Origin: Streptomyces cinerochromogenes
GTDB lineage: Bacteria > Actinomycetota > Actinomycetes > Streptomycetales > Streptomycetaceae
NCBI RefSeq assembly: GCF_014648635.1
Contig: NZ_BMRM01000007.1
Span: forward strand, 248,001 to 312,000
DNA: 64,000 nucleotides
Direction of reading: 5' to 3'
Positions 53,203 through 62,190 of the stretch are shown piece by piece. The notes below the pieces were generated by a model. The model was not told where the DNA came from. It saw nothing but the letters and a program-made list of their open reading frames with translations, and did not search any database. How positions within the stretch are numbered: position 1 is the stretch's first letter; every line of letters begins with the position of its first letter. The translations under genes and the position numbers were made by a program.

Positions 53203-54774
53203 ATGACGGCAGACCAGACGGGCCCCGTGGTCAGAACGCCCCACGGAGCCGTACGCGGCCGGTACGAGCGGGGTGTCGCGGTCTTCCGCGGCATCCCGTA
53301 CGCCGCCCCGCCCTTCGGCCCCCGCCGGTTCCGCCCGCCCCGGCCGCCCGAGCCCTGGGACGGGGTGCGGGACGCCGGCGCGTTCGGGCCGACCGCGCCG
53401 AAACCGCCGTACTCCGAGGCCTTCGCCCCGTACCTGTCCGACCCGGTGATCCCCGGCGACGACTGCCTCAACCTCAACGTCTGGACCCCCGAGCCGGGAC
53501 CGGGCGCCCGGCTCCCGGTGCTGGTCTGGCTGCACGGCGGCGCGCTGACCAGGGGCTCCTCGGCCGTACCGGTGTACGACGGCAGCACGTTCGCACGCGA
53601 CGGCGTCGTCTGCGTCTCGGTCAACTACCGCCTGGGGATCGAGGGCTACGGACTGTTCCCGGACGCGCCCCCGAACCCCGGCCTGCGCGACCAGCTCGCC
53701 GCCCTGTGCTGGGTGCACGAGACCATCGAGGCGTTCGGCGGCGACCCCGGCCGGATCACCCTGTGCGGCCAGTCGGCCGGTGCCATCAGCGCCGGCGCCC
53801 TGCTCGCCGCGCCCCGGACGCAGGGCCTGGTCCGGCGGGCGGTGCTGCAGAGCGGCCCGCCGGAGGTCCTCGACCGCGAGAAGGTACGGCGGATGGTGCG
53901 CCGGATGGCCACCCGGCTCCGGATCCCCGCCACCGCCGAGGCGTTCGCCGCCGTCGACCGCGAACTGCTGCTGCGCACCCAGGCCGAGGCCGGCCGGCTC
54001 AGCAGTCCGGTACTGGGCGGACCCGCGTTCGGCATCGTCGTCGACGGCGACCTCGTGCCCGGCGACCCGTTGAAGGCGCTGACAGAGGGCGCCGCCGCCC
54101 GGGACGTCGAGCTGCTCATGGGCTGGACCCGGGACGAGTACCGGCTGTGGCTGGTGCCGGGCGGGCTGCTGGAGCGCGTCGACCGGCTGGGCGCGGTCGC
54201 CCTGGCCGGCGCCATGGCCCGCTGCCACGCCGGCCACGAGATACCGCGCGGCTACCGTGCGCTGCACCCCGACGCCGGGACCGCCGAGATCGTCGGCCAG
54301 ATGGTCACCGACCACCTGCTGCGGGTGCCGCTGCACCGGCTCGCCGACGCCCGCCCGGGCTCGTCCTACCTGTACGAGTTCGCCTGGCCGTCCCGCCTTC
54401 CCGGGCTGGGTGCCTGCCACGCCCTGGAGCTGGGGTTCGTCTTCGACACCGGGGGCGTGCCCGAGTCGAAGCGGCTGGCCGGCGAGGGCGCACCGCAGGA
54501 GCTGTGCGACGCGATGCACGGCGCCTGGGTGCGGTTCGCGACGACCGGGGACCCCGGCTGGGCGGCCTGGGACGCCACCCATCCGGTGCGGGTCTTCGGC
54601 GACGGCGTCCCGCACACCGCGTACGGCCCGCGGGACGCCGAGGTCGCCCTGTGGTCGGCCGCGCCCCCGCTCCCGGAACGCCCGCGGCCTTCCGTGCCAC
54701 GGGCCCCCGGCGCCGAACTCGCCGCCGCGATGCGCCGGCTGCGCCGCTCGGTGGGCACCACGCTGCGCCGCTGA
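53203..54774 (+). CDS. Carboxylesterase, type B
   Basis: 523 residues. The alpha/beta hydrolase marks are LPVLVWLHGGA (oxyanion hole near 111-113), GRITLCGQSAGA with the nucleophile Ser191, and the late charge-relay region ACHALELGFVFDT supplying the His. DDCLNLNVWTP is the family's second signature. No signal peptide; the enzyme appears cytoplasmic. It may deacylate carbohydrates, as in neighbouring pectin genes, or detoxify esters; no specific substrate is inferred. Confidence 0.88.
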   Translation: MTADQTGPVVRTPHGAVRGRYERGVAVFRGIPYAAPPFGPRRFRPPRPPEPWDGVRDAGAFGPTAPKPPYSEAFAPYLSDPVIPGDDCLNLNVWTPEPGPGARLPVLVWLHGGALTRGSSAVPVYDGSTFARDGVVCVSVNYRLGIEGYGLFPDAPPNPGLRDQLAALCWVHETIEAFGGDPGRITLCGQSAGAISAGALLAAPRTQGLVRRAVLQSGPPEVLDREKVRRMVRRMATRLRIPATAEAFAAVDRELLLRTQAEAGRLSSPVLGGPAFGIVVDGDLVPGDPLKALTEGAAARDVELLMGWTRDEYRLWLVPGGLLERVDRLGAVALAGAMARCHAGHEIPRGYRALHPDAGTAEIVGQMVTDHLLRVPLHRLADARPGSSYLYEFAWPSRLPGLGACHALELGFVFDTGGVPESKRLAGEGAPQELCDAMHGAWVRFATTGDPGWAAWDATHPVRVFGDGVPHTAYGPRDAEVALWSAAPPLPERPRPSVPRAPGAELAAAMRRLRRSVGTTLRR

Positions 54775-54849
54775 GCCGCCCCGCGCCGGCACGTCACCGT
54801 CGGCCCGGCCGCCCCCGGCGCACACGACCGACCCGTTCCCGGCACGCAC

Positions 54850-55078
54850 CCGGCTCGTGCCCTGCCCGTACGGGCTCGGCCGGCCGCACCGGCCTGGCTC
54901 GCGCTCTCCTCGTACCGGCCCGGTTCACGCCCTGCTCGTACGGGCTCGGCTGGCGCACCGGCCTGGCTGGCGCTCTCCTCGTACCGGCCCGGTTCACGCC
55001 CTGCTCGTACGGGGCTGGCTGGCGCTCTCGTACCGGCCCGGTTCACGCCCTGCCCGTACGGGGCTCGCTGGCACCCCT
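54850..55078. repeat. Imperfect 69-bp tandem repeats
   Basis: CGTACCGGCCCGGTTCACGC occurs at 54911-54930, 54980-54999 and 55029-55048; the first two copies are 69 bases apart and the third lies 49 bases after the second because part of the unit is missing. Flanking sequences include repeated CCGTACGG/CCGTACGGG hairpin-like pieces. The array fills most of the 442-base gap between the esterase and methyltransferase stops. Both strands have open frames here, but they are repeat-derived and have no start or homology. Confidence 0.75.
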
Positions 55079-55216
55079 CGACCGGCCCGCCCCGCACCCC
55101 CGGGCCCGGGTGTACGGGGCGGTCCTACCGGGCACACCCCGCCGCGGCGCCCGCGACACCGTCGGCGCGCGTACCCGGGTCCGCGCCACCGCGCCCCGGG
55201 CGGTGCCGTGTGCCGC

Positions 55217-56143
55217 TCAGGCCGTGGCCAGCGACCCCGCGATCGCGCCGATCGCCTCCGGGCCCACCCGGCAGCAGCCCCCGATCAGCCGTGCCCCCGC
55301 CGTGCGCCACGCCTCCACCTGTTCGGCGCCGAACGTCCCGCGCCCGCGCCAGGCCCGCGCACCGGCGTCCCAGGCCTCCCCGCTGTTGGGGTAGACCACG
55401 ACCGGCTTGCCGGTGACGCGCGCCGCGATCTCCACCGCGCCCGGCACGTCCTCCGGCGCACAGCAGTTGACGCCGACCGCGACCACCTCGTCCGCGTCGG
55501 CGGCGAGACCGAACGCCTCCTCCAGGGGCTGTCCGGCCCTCGTCCGCAGGCCCTCGACGGTGTACGACAGCCAGGCCGGTACCCCGAGCCCGCGCACCGC
55601 CCGCAGCAGCGCGGCGGCCTCGTCGGTGTCCGGGACGGTCTCCAGGGCCAGCACGTCCGGCGCGGCGGCGGCCAGCACCTCCATCCGGGGCCGGTGGAAC
55701 CGCTCCAGCTCGGCCACGCTCAGCCCGTAGCGGCCCCGGTACTCGGAGCCGTCCGCGAGCATCGCCCCGTACGGCCCGACCGAGGCGGCGACCCACAGCG
55801 GGCGCGAGACTCCCGCCGCGTGCGCCTGCCGGGCCGCGTCCCTGGCCAGGTCCACGCTCAGCCCGAGCAGCCGCGCGGCCTCGTCCCGGCCGATGCCGCG
55901 CTTGCCGAAGCCCTCGAAGGTGGCCTGGTAGCTGGAGGTGATCGCCACGCCGGCGCCGGCGAGGTAGTAGGCGAGGTGGGCCTCGGTGACCGCTTGCGGC
56001 CGCTCGGCGAGCAGCCGCGCCGACCACAGCTCGTCGCTCAGGTCGTGCCCGGCCGACTCCAGCTGGTTGGACATGCCGCCGTCGAGCACGACCGTCCCGG
56101 TGGCGAGGGCGTCGGCGAGGGTGGGGGAGATGTCGCTGGTCAT
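55217..56143 (-). CDS. mmuM: Homocysteine S-methyltransferase (MmuM-like)
   Basis: 308 residues. LDGGMSNQLE opens the barrel, SYQATFEGF and LALETVPD follow. The zinc ligands are Cys227 (NCC) and Cys290-Cys291 (GGCC), the mark of this family. It transfers a methyl group from S-methylmethionine or SAM to homocysteine, giving methionine. It is divergent from an amino acid permease, as in mmuP-mmuM pairs, which supports S-methylmethionine salvage. Confidence 0.9.
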   Translation of the reverse strand: MTSDISPTLADALATGTVVLDGGMSNQLESAGHDLSDELWSARLLAERPQAVTEAHLAYYLAGAGVAITSSYQATFEGFGKRGIGRDEAARLLGLSVDLARDAARQAHAAGVSRPLWVAASVGPYGAMLADGSEYRGRYGLSVAELERFHRPRMEVLAAAAPDVLALETVPDTDEAAALLRAVRGLGVPAWLSYTVEGLRTRAGQPLEEAFGLAADADEVVAVGVNCCAPEDVPGAVEIAARVTGKPVVVYPNSGEAWDAGARAWRGRGTFGAEQVEAWRTAGARLIGGCCRVGPEAIGAIAGSLATA

Positions 56144-56337
56144 GTCACGACGCTAGTCCAAGCACGACGGGAACGGGCTCCGGTGTCCAGCAGGTGAACA
56201 GCTCCGATGGTCCGCCTGACCTGCGCAAACCGGGGGCGGGTGAGCGAGTGTGTCCAGTTCGTGAACAGATCGCCCAGCATGTGGACGCCCGCGTTACGAT
56301 CACCGCCTCCCCGCTCCCCTCCCGCTACGGAACCCCC

Positions 56338-57759
56338 ATGACCGCCCCCAGCTCCACCGAGCCCCCGCAGCCCGCACGGCCTGCGCAGCCCCCGCAGTCC
56401 GCACAGCCCCCGCAGCCCGCCGAGGCCGCCGTCCCGGCGCCCCGGCGCCGCGGCTTCGGCCTGGCCGCCGCCACCGCCCTGGTGATGGGCAACATCATCG
56501 GCGGCGGCATCTTCGCGCTGCCCGCCGCCGTGGCCCCCTACGGCACGGTCAGCCTCCTCGCCTTCGCCGTCCTGTCCGTCGCCGCCGTCCTGCTGGCCGT
56601 GCTGTTCGGGCAGCTGGCCCGGCGCAGCCCCGTCACCGGCGGCCTGTACGTCTACCCCCGGGACGCCTTCGGCCCGTTCGCGGGATTCCTGTCGGCGTGG
56701 TCGTACTGGACGATGTGCTGGGTCAGCATCGCCGCCCTCGCGGTCGCCGTCGTCGGATACGCCGACGTCCTCGTCCCCCTGCACGGCAACCGCCTCCTGG
56801 AAGGCCTGGCCGCGCTCCTCGCGCTGTGGCTGCCGGCCGCCGCGAACTTCGCCGGCACCCGCGTCGTCGGCGTGGTCCAGATCGTCAGCACCGTCCTGAA
56901 GTTCGTGCCGCTCCTCCTCATCGCCACCGTCGGCCTGTTCTTCGTCCGCGCCGACAACTTCGGCCCGTTCAACGCCACCGGGGACAGCGTCCCGGGTGCC
57001 GTCGCCGCCTCCGCCGCCCTGCTCCTCTACAGCTTCCTCGGGGTCGAGTCGGCGGCCGTCAGCGCGGGTGAGGTGGCCGACCCCGAGCGCACCGTGGGCC
57101 GCGCGAGCGTCCTCGGCACGCTGGGCTCGGCGCTGGTCTACCTGCTCGGCACGGTCGCCGTCTTCGGTCTCGTCCCGCACGACCGGCTCGCCGGGTCCGG
57201 CGCGCCGTTCGCCGACGCGGTGGACGCGATCACCGGGGGCCACCGGGGAGGCACGGTCATCGCCCTGGTCGCCGTCGTCTCCGTCACCGGCTGCCTCAAC
57301 GGCTGGATCCTCATGGCCGCGCAGACGTCCTACGCCGTCGCCCGCGACGGACTCTTCCCGGCGCCGTTCGCGAAGAAGGGCAGGGGCGGGGTGCCGGGCT
57401 TCGGGGTGTGGGCCTGCGCCGTCCTCGGCACGGTGCTCATCGCCCTGAACTACACGGCGGGCCCGGACGCCACCTTCCGTGTCCTCGTGCTCATCACCAC
57501 CTTCACCGGCTGCGTGCCCTATCTCCTGTCCGCCGCGGCCCAGTTGTACTGGCTCGCCCGGGGCTCGCGGGCCCGGGTCCGTCCGGCCGGCCTGGCCCGT
57601 GACCTCACCGTCGCCGCGCTCTCCTTCGCCTTCTCCTTCTGGCTGATCGCGGGCGCCGGTTACGCGGCCGTCTACCAGGGCGTGCTGTTCCTCTTCGCGG
57701 GGATCCCGGTGTACGTGTGGCTGCGGGGCCGTCAGGAGCCGGCCGGAACCGCGGGCTGA
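56338..57759 (+). CDS. APC-family amino acid permease
   Basis: 473 residues. A 35-residue Pro/Gln-rich start precedes twelve membrane segments. The first has ALVMGNIIGGGIFALP, the substrate-binding GxGIF motif of the APC superfamily; the sixth has LLYSFLGVESAAVSAGEV. It looks closest to the arginine/agmatine or cationic amino-acid group by overall pattern. The divergent methyltransferase suggests S-methylmethionine as a candidate substrate. ATG 56338 was chosen because upstream codons have no coding bias. Confidence 0.82.
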   Translation: MTAPSSTEPPQPARPAQPPQSAQPPQPAEAAVPAPRRRGFGLAAATALVMGNIIGGGIFALPAAVAPYGTVSLLAFAVLSVAAVLLAVLFGQLARRSPVTGGLYVYPRDAFGPFAGFLSAWSYWTMCWVSIAALAVAVVGYADVLVPLHGNRLLEGLAALLALWLPAAANFAGTRVVGVVQIVSTVLKFVPLLLIATVGLFFVRADNFGPFNATGDSVPGAVAASAALLLYSFLGVESAAVSAGEVADPERTVGRASVLGTLGSALVYLLGTVAVFGLVPHDRLAGSGAPFADAVDAITGGHRGGTVIALVAVVSVTGCLNGWILMAAQTSYAVARDGLFPAPFAKKGRGGVPGFGVWACAVLGTVLIALNYTAGPDATFRVLVLITTFTGCVPYLLSAAAQLYWLARGSRARVRPAGLARDLTVAALSFAFSFWLIAGAGYAAVYQGVLFLFAGIPVYVWLRGRQEPAGTAG

Positions 57760-57830
57760 CAGTTCCCGCCCGACCCATTGACCCTCTCGTGGCCCACCCT
57801 TACCTTTTCGGCGTTCGGGATCACAAATGC

Positions 57831-57848
57831 CGTTCGTCATGTCGAACG
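57831..57848. promoter_or_regulatory. Palindrome before the GH43 gene
   Basis: CGTTCG and CGAACG form perfect 6-base arms separated by TCATGT, about 50 bases before the GH43 start. A GntR- or LacI-like operator is plausible. It differs from the AGAAAGCGC boxes, so these genes may answer to another regulator. Confidence 0.4.
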
Positions 57849-57896
57849 CACGATCTGTCGAAGGTACCGCTGTCCCCCCACCGAGAGGCAGTCCGC

Positions 57897-58997
57897 ATGA
57901 GCCGCGACCACGACCTCCCCCAAGCCCCCAGCCGCAGACTGATGCTGAAGGGCGCCGCAGCCGCCGGCGCCCTGGCGGCCACCTCCGCGACCCCCGCGCT
58001 CGCGTCCCCGTCCCCGTCCCTGTCCGCGTCCGTGTCCGGCAAGGCGGCCCCCTACGGGAACCCCCTCGTCCTCCAGCGTGCCGACCCGCACATCACCCGC
58101 CACACGGACGGCCACTACTACTTCACGGCGACCGTCCCCGAGTACGACCGCATCGTCCTGCGCCGCGCCCGCACCCTGAACGGGCTGTCCACGGCCGCCG
58201 AGTCGGTGATCTGGCGGGCGCACGCGACCGGCCCGATGGGTGCGCACATCTGGGCGCCCGAGCTGCACCGGATCGGCGGCAAGTGGTACATCTACTTCGC
58301 CTCGGCCCCCGCCGAGGACGTGTGGGCCATCCGCATCTGGGTGCTGGAGAACTCCCACGCCGACCCCTTCCGGGGCACGTGGGTGGAGCGGGGGCAGATC
58401 AGGACCGCCTGGGAGACCTTCTCCCTCGACGCCACCACCTTCAAGCACCGCGGCACCCGCTACCTGGTCTGGGCCCAGCACGAGCCCGGCATGGACAACA
58501 ACACCGCGCTGTGGATCTCGGAGATGGCCGACCCGTGGACGCTGACCGGCCCCCAGGTCCGGCTGTCCACACCCGAGTACGACTGGGAGTGCGTCGGCTA
58601 CAAGGTCAACGAGGGCCCGTACGTCCTCCAGCGCAACGGCCGGGTGTTCCTCACCTACTCGGCCAGCGCCACCGACTGGCACTACTGCGTGGGCCTGCTG
58701 ACCGCCGACGCCCACGGCGACCTGCTGGACGCGCGGAGCTGGAGCAAGTCGCCCGTCCCGGTCTTCACCAGCAACGACACCACGAAGCAGTACGGCCCCG
58801 GCCACAACTGCTTCACCGTCGCCGAGGACGGCCGTACCGACGTCCTCGTCTACCACGCCCGCCCGTACAAGGAGATCACCGGCGACCCGCTGCACGACCC
58901 CAACCGGCACACCCGGATCCAGAAGCTCGGCTGGAAGCCGGACGGCACCCCGGACTTCGGCGTCCCCGTCGCCGACACCGTGAAGGAGGGGGCGTGA
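57897..58997 (+). CDS. Secreted GH43 glycoside hydrolase, probable arabinosidase
   Basis: 366 residues. A Tat signal with SRRLMLKGAAAAGALAA leads to cleavage near ALA (about residue 36). The five-bladed propeller carries the catalytic base Asp63 (ADPHITRH), the pKa-tuning Asp178 (FSLDATTF) and the acid Glu239 (KVNEGPYV). IWAPELH at 118-124 is another GH43 mark. Most such enzymes release arabinose from arabinan or arabinogalactan side chains. The exo-galactanase gene starts two bases later, and together they would act on arabinogalactan. Confidence 0.85.
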   Translation: MSRDHDLPQAPSRRLMLKGAAAAGALAATSATPALASPSPSLSASVSGKAAPYGNPLVLQRADPHITRHTDGHYYFTATVPEYDRIVLRRARTLNGLSTAAESVIWRAHATGPMGAHIWAPELHRIGGKWYIYFASAPAEDVWAIRIWVLENSHADPFRGTWVERGQIRTAWETFSLDATTFKHRGTRYLVWAQHEPGMDNNTALWISEMADPWTLTGPQVRLSTPEYDWECVGYKVNEGPYVLQRNGRVFLTYSASATDWHYCVGLLTADAHGDLLDARSWSKSPVPVFTSNDTTKQYGPGHNCFTVAEDGRTDVLVYHARPYKEITGDPLHDPNRHTRIQKLGWKPDGTPDFGVPVADTVKEGA

Positions 58998-58998
58998 G

Positions 58999-60408
58999 AT
59001 GAGACGCGCGTACGCGACCCTGCTCGCCCTGTGCTGCGCCCTGGCCGCCGCCCTGGCGACGGCCGGACCGGCCAGGGCGGCACCGCAGACGATCGCCAAC
59101 GGCACGCAGTTCACCGACGCGTCGGGGAACCCGGTGCACGCCCACGGCGGCGGGGTCGTCAAGGTCGGCGGCTACTACTACTGGTTCGGCGAGGACCGGG
59201 GGAGCGACAACACCTTCCGGTCCGTGGACGCCTACCGCTCCACCGACCTGAGGACCTGGGAGTTCCGCGCCCGCGTCCTCACCCGGTCCTCCGCCCCCGA
59301 ACTGGCCACCGCCTACATAGAACGCCCCAAGGTCGTCTACAACGCGGCCACCGGCAAGTTCGTCATGTGGATGCACAAGGAGAACGGCACCGACTACAGC
59401 GAGGCGCGCGCCGCCGTCGCCGTCTCCGACACGGTCGACGGCACCTACACCTACAAGGGCAGCTTCCGCCCGCTCGGCCAGTACATGTCCCGCGACCTGA
59501 CCACGTACGTCGACACCGACGGCACCGCCTACCTGGTCTCGGCCGCCAACGAGAACTACGACCTGCACATCTACCGGCTCACGGCCGACTACACGGGTAT
59601 CGCCGCACTGGTCGCCAACCCCTGGCCCGGCGGTCACCGCGAGGCGCCCGCCCTGTTCAAGCGGGGCGGCGTGTACTTCATGCTGACGTCGGGCGCCACC
59701 GGCTGGACCCCCAACCAGCAGCAGTACGCCACCGCCACCTCCCTCGCCGGCCCCTGGACCTCCTGGACCGACGTCGGCGACTCCACCGCCTACGGCTCCC
59801 AGACCGCCTACGTCCTTGCCGTGCAGGGGAGTTCGGGCACCTCCTACCTGTACCTGGGCGACCGCTGGGGCAACTCCTTCGGCGGCACGGTCAACGACTC
59901 CCGGTACGTCTGGCTGCCGCTGACCTTCCCGACCTCCACCTCGACGAGCATGTCCTGGTCCCCCGAGATCACCGTCGACACCGCCGCCGGGACGGTCACC
60001 GGCACGAGTGCCGCCTACAACACGCTGGTCGCCCGGCACAGCGCCAAGTGCGCCGACGTACCGGGCCAGTCACTGTGGCAGGGCGTCGCCGTCAAGCAGT
60101 ACACCTGCAACGGCGGAGCCAACCAGAAGTGGTGGTTCAAGGACCTCGGCAACGGCTACCGGGCGCTGGTGGGCCGGGGCAGTTCCCTGTGCCTCCAGGA
60201 GAATGCGGGTGACGTCACCCAGGAGAACTGCACCGGCGCCACCGGCCAGCAGTGGTCGGTCACCGCCTCCGGCTCGTACGTCACCGTCAGGTCCCGCGCG
60301 AGCGGGGAGTGCCTGGACGTCTCCGGCGGGTCCACCGCCGACTCGGCCGCGCTCATCACCCACACCTGCAACGGGGGCACCAACCAGCAGTGGACGCGCG
60401 GCACCTGA
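58999..60408 (+). CDS. Secreted exo-beta-1,3-galactanase (GH43_24) with CBM13
   Basis: 469 residues. A signal peptide covers 1-27. The catalytic domain (28-335) matches the exo-beta-1,3-galactanase type: DASGNPVHAHGGGVVKVGGY and YWFGEDRG, then Glu108 (IERPKVV) and Glu215 (GGHREAPA), the acid. The position of the usual base is held by Gln268 (YGSQTAYV), as in the base-less fungal galactanase. Residues 340-469 form a ricin-B-type lectin domain (CBM13) with three QxW repeats. It would strip galactose from the backbone of type II arabinogalactan. GGAGGGGG precedes the ATG. Confidence 0.88.
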   Translation: MRRAYATLLALCCALAAALATAGPARAAPQTIANGTQFTDASGNPVHAHGGGVVKVGGYYYWFGEDRGSDNTFRSVDAYRSTDLRTWEFRARVLTRSSAPELATAYIERPKVVYNAATGKFVMWMHKENGTDYSEARAAVAVSDTVDGTYTYKGSFRPLGQYMSRDLTTYVDTDGTAYLVSAANENYDLHIYRLTADYTGIAALVANPWPGGHREAPALFKRGGVYFMLTSGATGWTPNQQQYATATSLAGPWTSWTDVGDSTAYGSQTAYVLAVQGSSGTSYLYLGDRWGNSFGGTVNDSRYVWLPLTFPTSTSTSMSWSPEITVDTAAGTVTGTSAAYNTLVARHSAKCADVPGQSLWQGVAVKQYTCNGGANQKWWFKDLGNGYRALVGRGSSLCLQENAGDVTQENCTGATGQQWSVTASGSYVTVRSRASGECLDVSGGSTADSAALITHTCNGGTNQQWTRGT

Positions 60409-60413
60409 CGTCG

Positions 60414-62093
60414 TCAGACGAGCAGGTCGATGGCGTCGATCGCGGTGCCCGCGCTGAGGTAGCCCGTCGTCCCCGAACCGCTCACCACGTCGATCCTCAG
60501 CACGTTGTACTGGCTGGTGTCCGTGCGCCAGGCACTGGCCGGGACGCTGTAGGTGAAGGTGTGGTTGTTGCCCCGGTACGAGCCCACCGTCAGGGAACGG
60601 GTACCCGGCTGGGCGGGCGGGGAGGGGATCGCCGAGGTCCAGGTGTCGTTGACCGTGATCCGCGGCCGGCCGCCTGCGTAGGCCGTCGTCACGCCGATCC
60701 TCAGGGTGTGTGCGGCGGCGGCCTGCGCGGCGGTGAGCCGGAAGTGGACGAGCAGGCCGCTGTTGACGTCCTTCCACAGGTAGCAGGGGAAGGCGGACGT
60801 CTCCGTGCCGCTGCCGATCACCACGTTGCCGGTCCAGGACGCGGCCCGGACGTCGGAGGGATGGGCGTACGTCATCAGGTCGGCGTTCTTGAACCCGGCC
60901 GGGGTGCCGTTCCAGGCGCCGATCCGCCAGATCGCGCTCGCGTTGTCCGGGTCGTTCGACGCGGGGACGGTGATCGTGTTGAGGGTGGTCGTCGCGCCGG
61001 CCGGGACCGTCACCGAGCCGGTGTACACGGCGAGTTCGCCCTTGTACACGGTCAGCGTGTACGTCCCCGGCAGTACGCGCGGGATCGAGAAGTACCCGTC
61101 CGAGGCGCGGGCCGGACCCCAGTACTGGGCCGCGGAGTTGGCGAGACCCACCGTGTACGGGTACGCCGCGTTGCGCCCCGCGATGCCGACGCCGGCGACC
61201 CGGCCCCGGCCGCTGTCCGGCACGTATCCGGACATGCCGAGCGAGTCGGCCCACGGGGTGGTGAGCGTGCCGTGGTACAGGGCGGAGGAGGGCGCCCCGC
61301 CGTCCGTGAGCGCGATGACGTACGGCCCCTGGAGGCCGTACCGCTCGGCCTCGGTCTGGTTCTCGCCGTAGTAGAGGATCTCGTACAGCCCGCCGCCGTC
61401 GGCGCTCCGGTGGCGCAGCAGCGAGCGGTAGAAGGGGCCGCCGGACGCCTTCTCGTGGTTGCTGCGGACGATCCACAGGCCGACGCCGCCGCCGGACCAG
61501 CCGATGTAGTCGTAGTCGACGGCCCGGCGCCCCGAGTAGTGCTTGGAGCGGGTCTGCCCGTCGGACTTCGCGAAGACGTCCGAGGCCTCGATGGTGCTGG
61601 TGGTGTAGGTGTAGGAGTCCGGCTCGTCGTTGGGGAAGAGGCCCGCCCTGACGCGCAGGATGTAGCGGGTGGCGCTGACCGAGGAGTCGGCCTTGTGGGT
61701 CCACAGGTAGACGTTGTTCTCGCCGCTGCGGGCCGCGTAGTAGTGGCGCAGCGTGCCGTGCGCGACGGAGACCAGGATCGTCGCGCCGGACTGCTTGATG
61801 CCGACCGTGGAGGTGCCGAGGCCGGACTCGATGTGCGAGTTCTTGCCGCCGTAGCCCTGGTACTCGGTGCCCTTGTAGACCAGGGAGGTCAGGTCGCCGT
61901 CGGCCTTGCCCACCTTGAACACCAGGCCGGCGCCGGTGTCGACCACGTAGTTCGCGCCGTCGTCGCTCCAGCCGAAGCCGGCGGCGGACGCGGCGCCGGC
62001 GAGCGGGCCGGCGAGGGCGGCCGAACCGGCGGCGGCAGCGGCACCGACGACGAAGGCGCGGCGGCTGACCGCGCTGTCGGGGGATCCGGGCAT
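60414..62093 (-). CDS. Rhamnogalacturonan endolyase (PL4), secreted by Tat
   Basis: 559 residues. A Tat signal (SRRAFVVGAAAAAGSAALAG) ends near residue 37. Three domains follow in PL4 order: a beta-sandwich lyase (about 40-325; GWSDDGANYVVDTGAGLVFK, YIGWSGGGVGLWIVRSNHE), a fibronectin-III-like module (about 330-400, GYFSIPRVLPGTYTLTVYKG), and a C-terminal carbohydrate-binding module (about 405-559, IWRIGAWNGTPAGFKNAD). It cleaves the rhamnogalacturonan-I backbone by beta-elimination. AAGGAGG lies eight bases before the ATG, partly inside a small hairpin. Confidence 0.9.
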   Translation of the reverse strand: MPGSPDSAVSRRAFVVGAAAAAGSAALAGPLAGAASAAGFGWSDDGANYVVDTGAGLVFKVGKADGDLTSLVYKGTEYQGYGGKNSHIESGLGTSTVGIKQSGATILVSVAHGTLRHYYAARSGENNVYLWTHKADSSVSATRYILRVRAGLFPNDEPDSYTYTTSTIEASDVFAKSDGQTRSKHYSGRRAVDYDYIGWSGGGVGLWIVRSNHEKASGGPFYRSLLRHRSADGGGLYEILYYGENQTEAERYGLQGPYVIALTDGGAPSSALYHGTLTTPWADSLGMSGYVPDSGRGRVAGVGIAGRNAAYPYTVGLANSAAQYWGPARASDGYFSIPRVLPGTYTLTVYKGELAVYTGSVTVPAGATTTLNTITVPASNDPDNASAIWRIGAWNGTPAGFKNADLMTYAHPSDVRAASWTGNVVIGSGTETSAFPCYLWKDVNSGLLVHFRLTAAQAAAAHTLRIGVTTAYAGGRPRITVNDTWTSAIPSPPAQPGTRSLTVGSYRGNNHTFTYSVPASAWRTDTSQYNVLRIDVVSGSGTTGYLSAGTAIDAIDLLV

Positions 62094-62100
62094 GGGGGTG

Positions 62101-62114
62101 CCTCCTTCGGGAGG
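62101..62114 (-). promoter_or_regulatory. Hairpin covering the ribosome-binding site of the PL4 gene
   Basis: In the PL4 mRNA the sequence CCTCC-CGAA-GGAGG (62114 back to 62101) can fold into a five-base-pair stem with a CGAA tetraloop. The 3' arm is the GGAGG of the Shine-Dalgarno. Opening it would be required for translation. Confidence 0.4.
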
Positions 62115-62122
62115 TCCGGGTT

Positions 62123-62162
62123 GCGGGTGTGCGGGTGTGCGGGTGTGCGGGTGTGCGGGTGT
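62123..62162. repeat. Five tandem copies of an 8-bp unit
   Basis: GCGGGTGT occurs five times in perfect tandem at 62123-62162, in the leader of the PL4 gene (ACACCCGC on that strand). Copy number of such simple repeats can change by slippage. Confidence 0.85.
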
Positions 62163-62190
62163 GAGGCAGAGTGGCAGCCGAATCGACTTT

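Noticed and set aside
54366..55097. Minus-strand frame with a 23-residue repeated peptide
   Set aside because: It arises from the 69-bp DNA repeat and the antisense of the esterase; no start signal or homology, and the repeat is reported as DNA.
62123..62162. Five short repeats considered as a CRISPR-like array
   Set aside because: Units are 8 bases without spacers and there are no cas genes; this is a simple tandem repeat.
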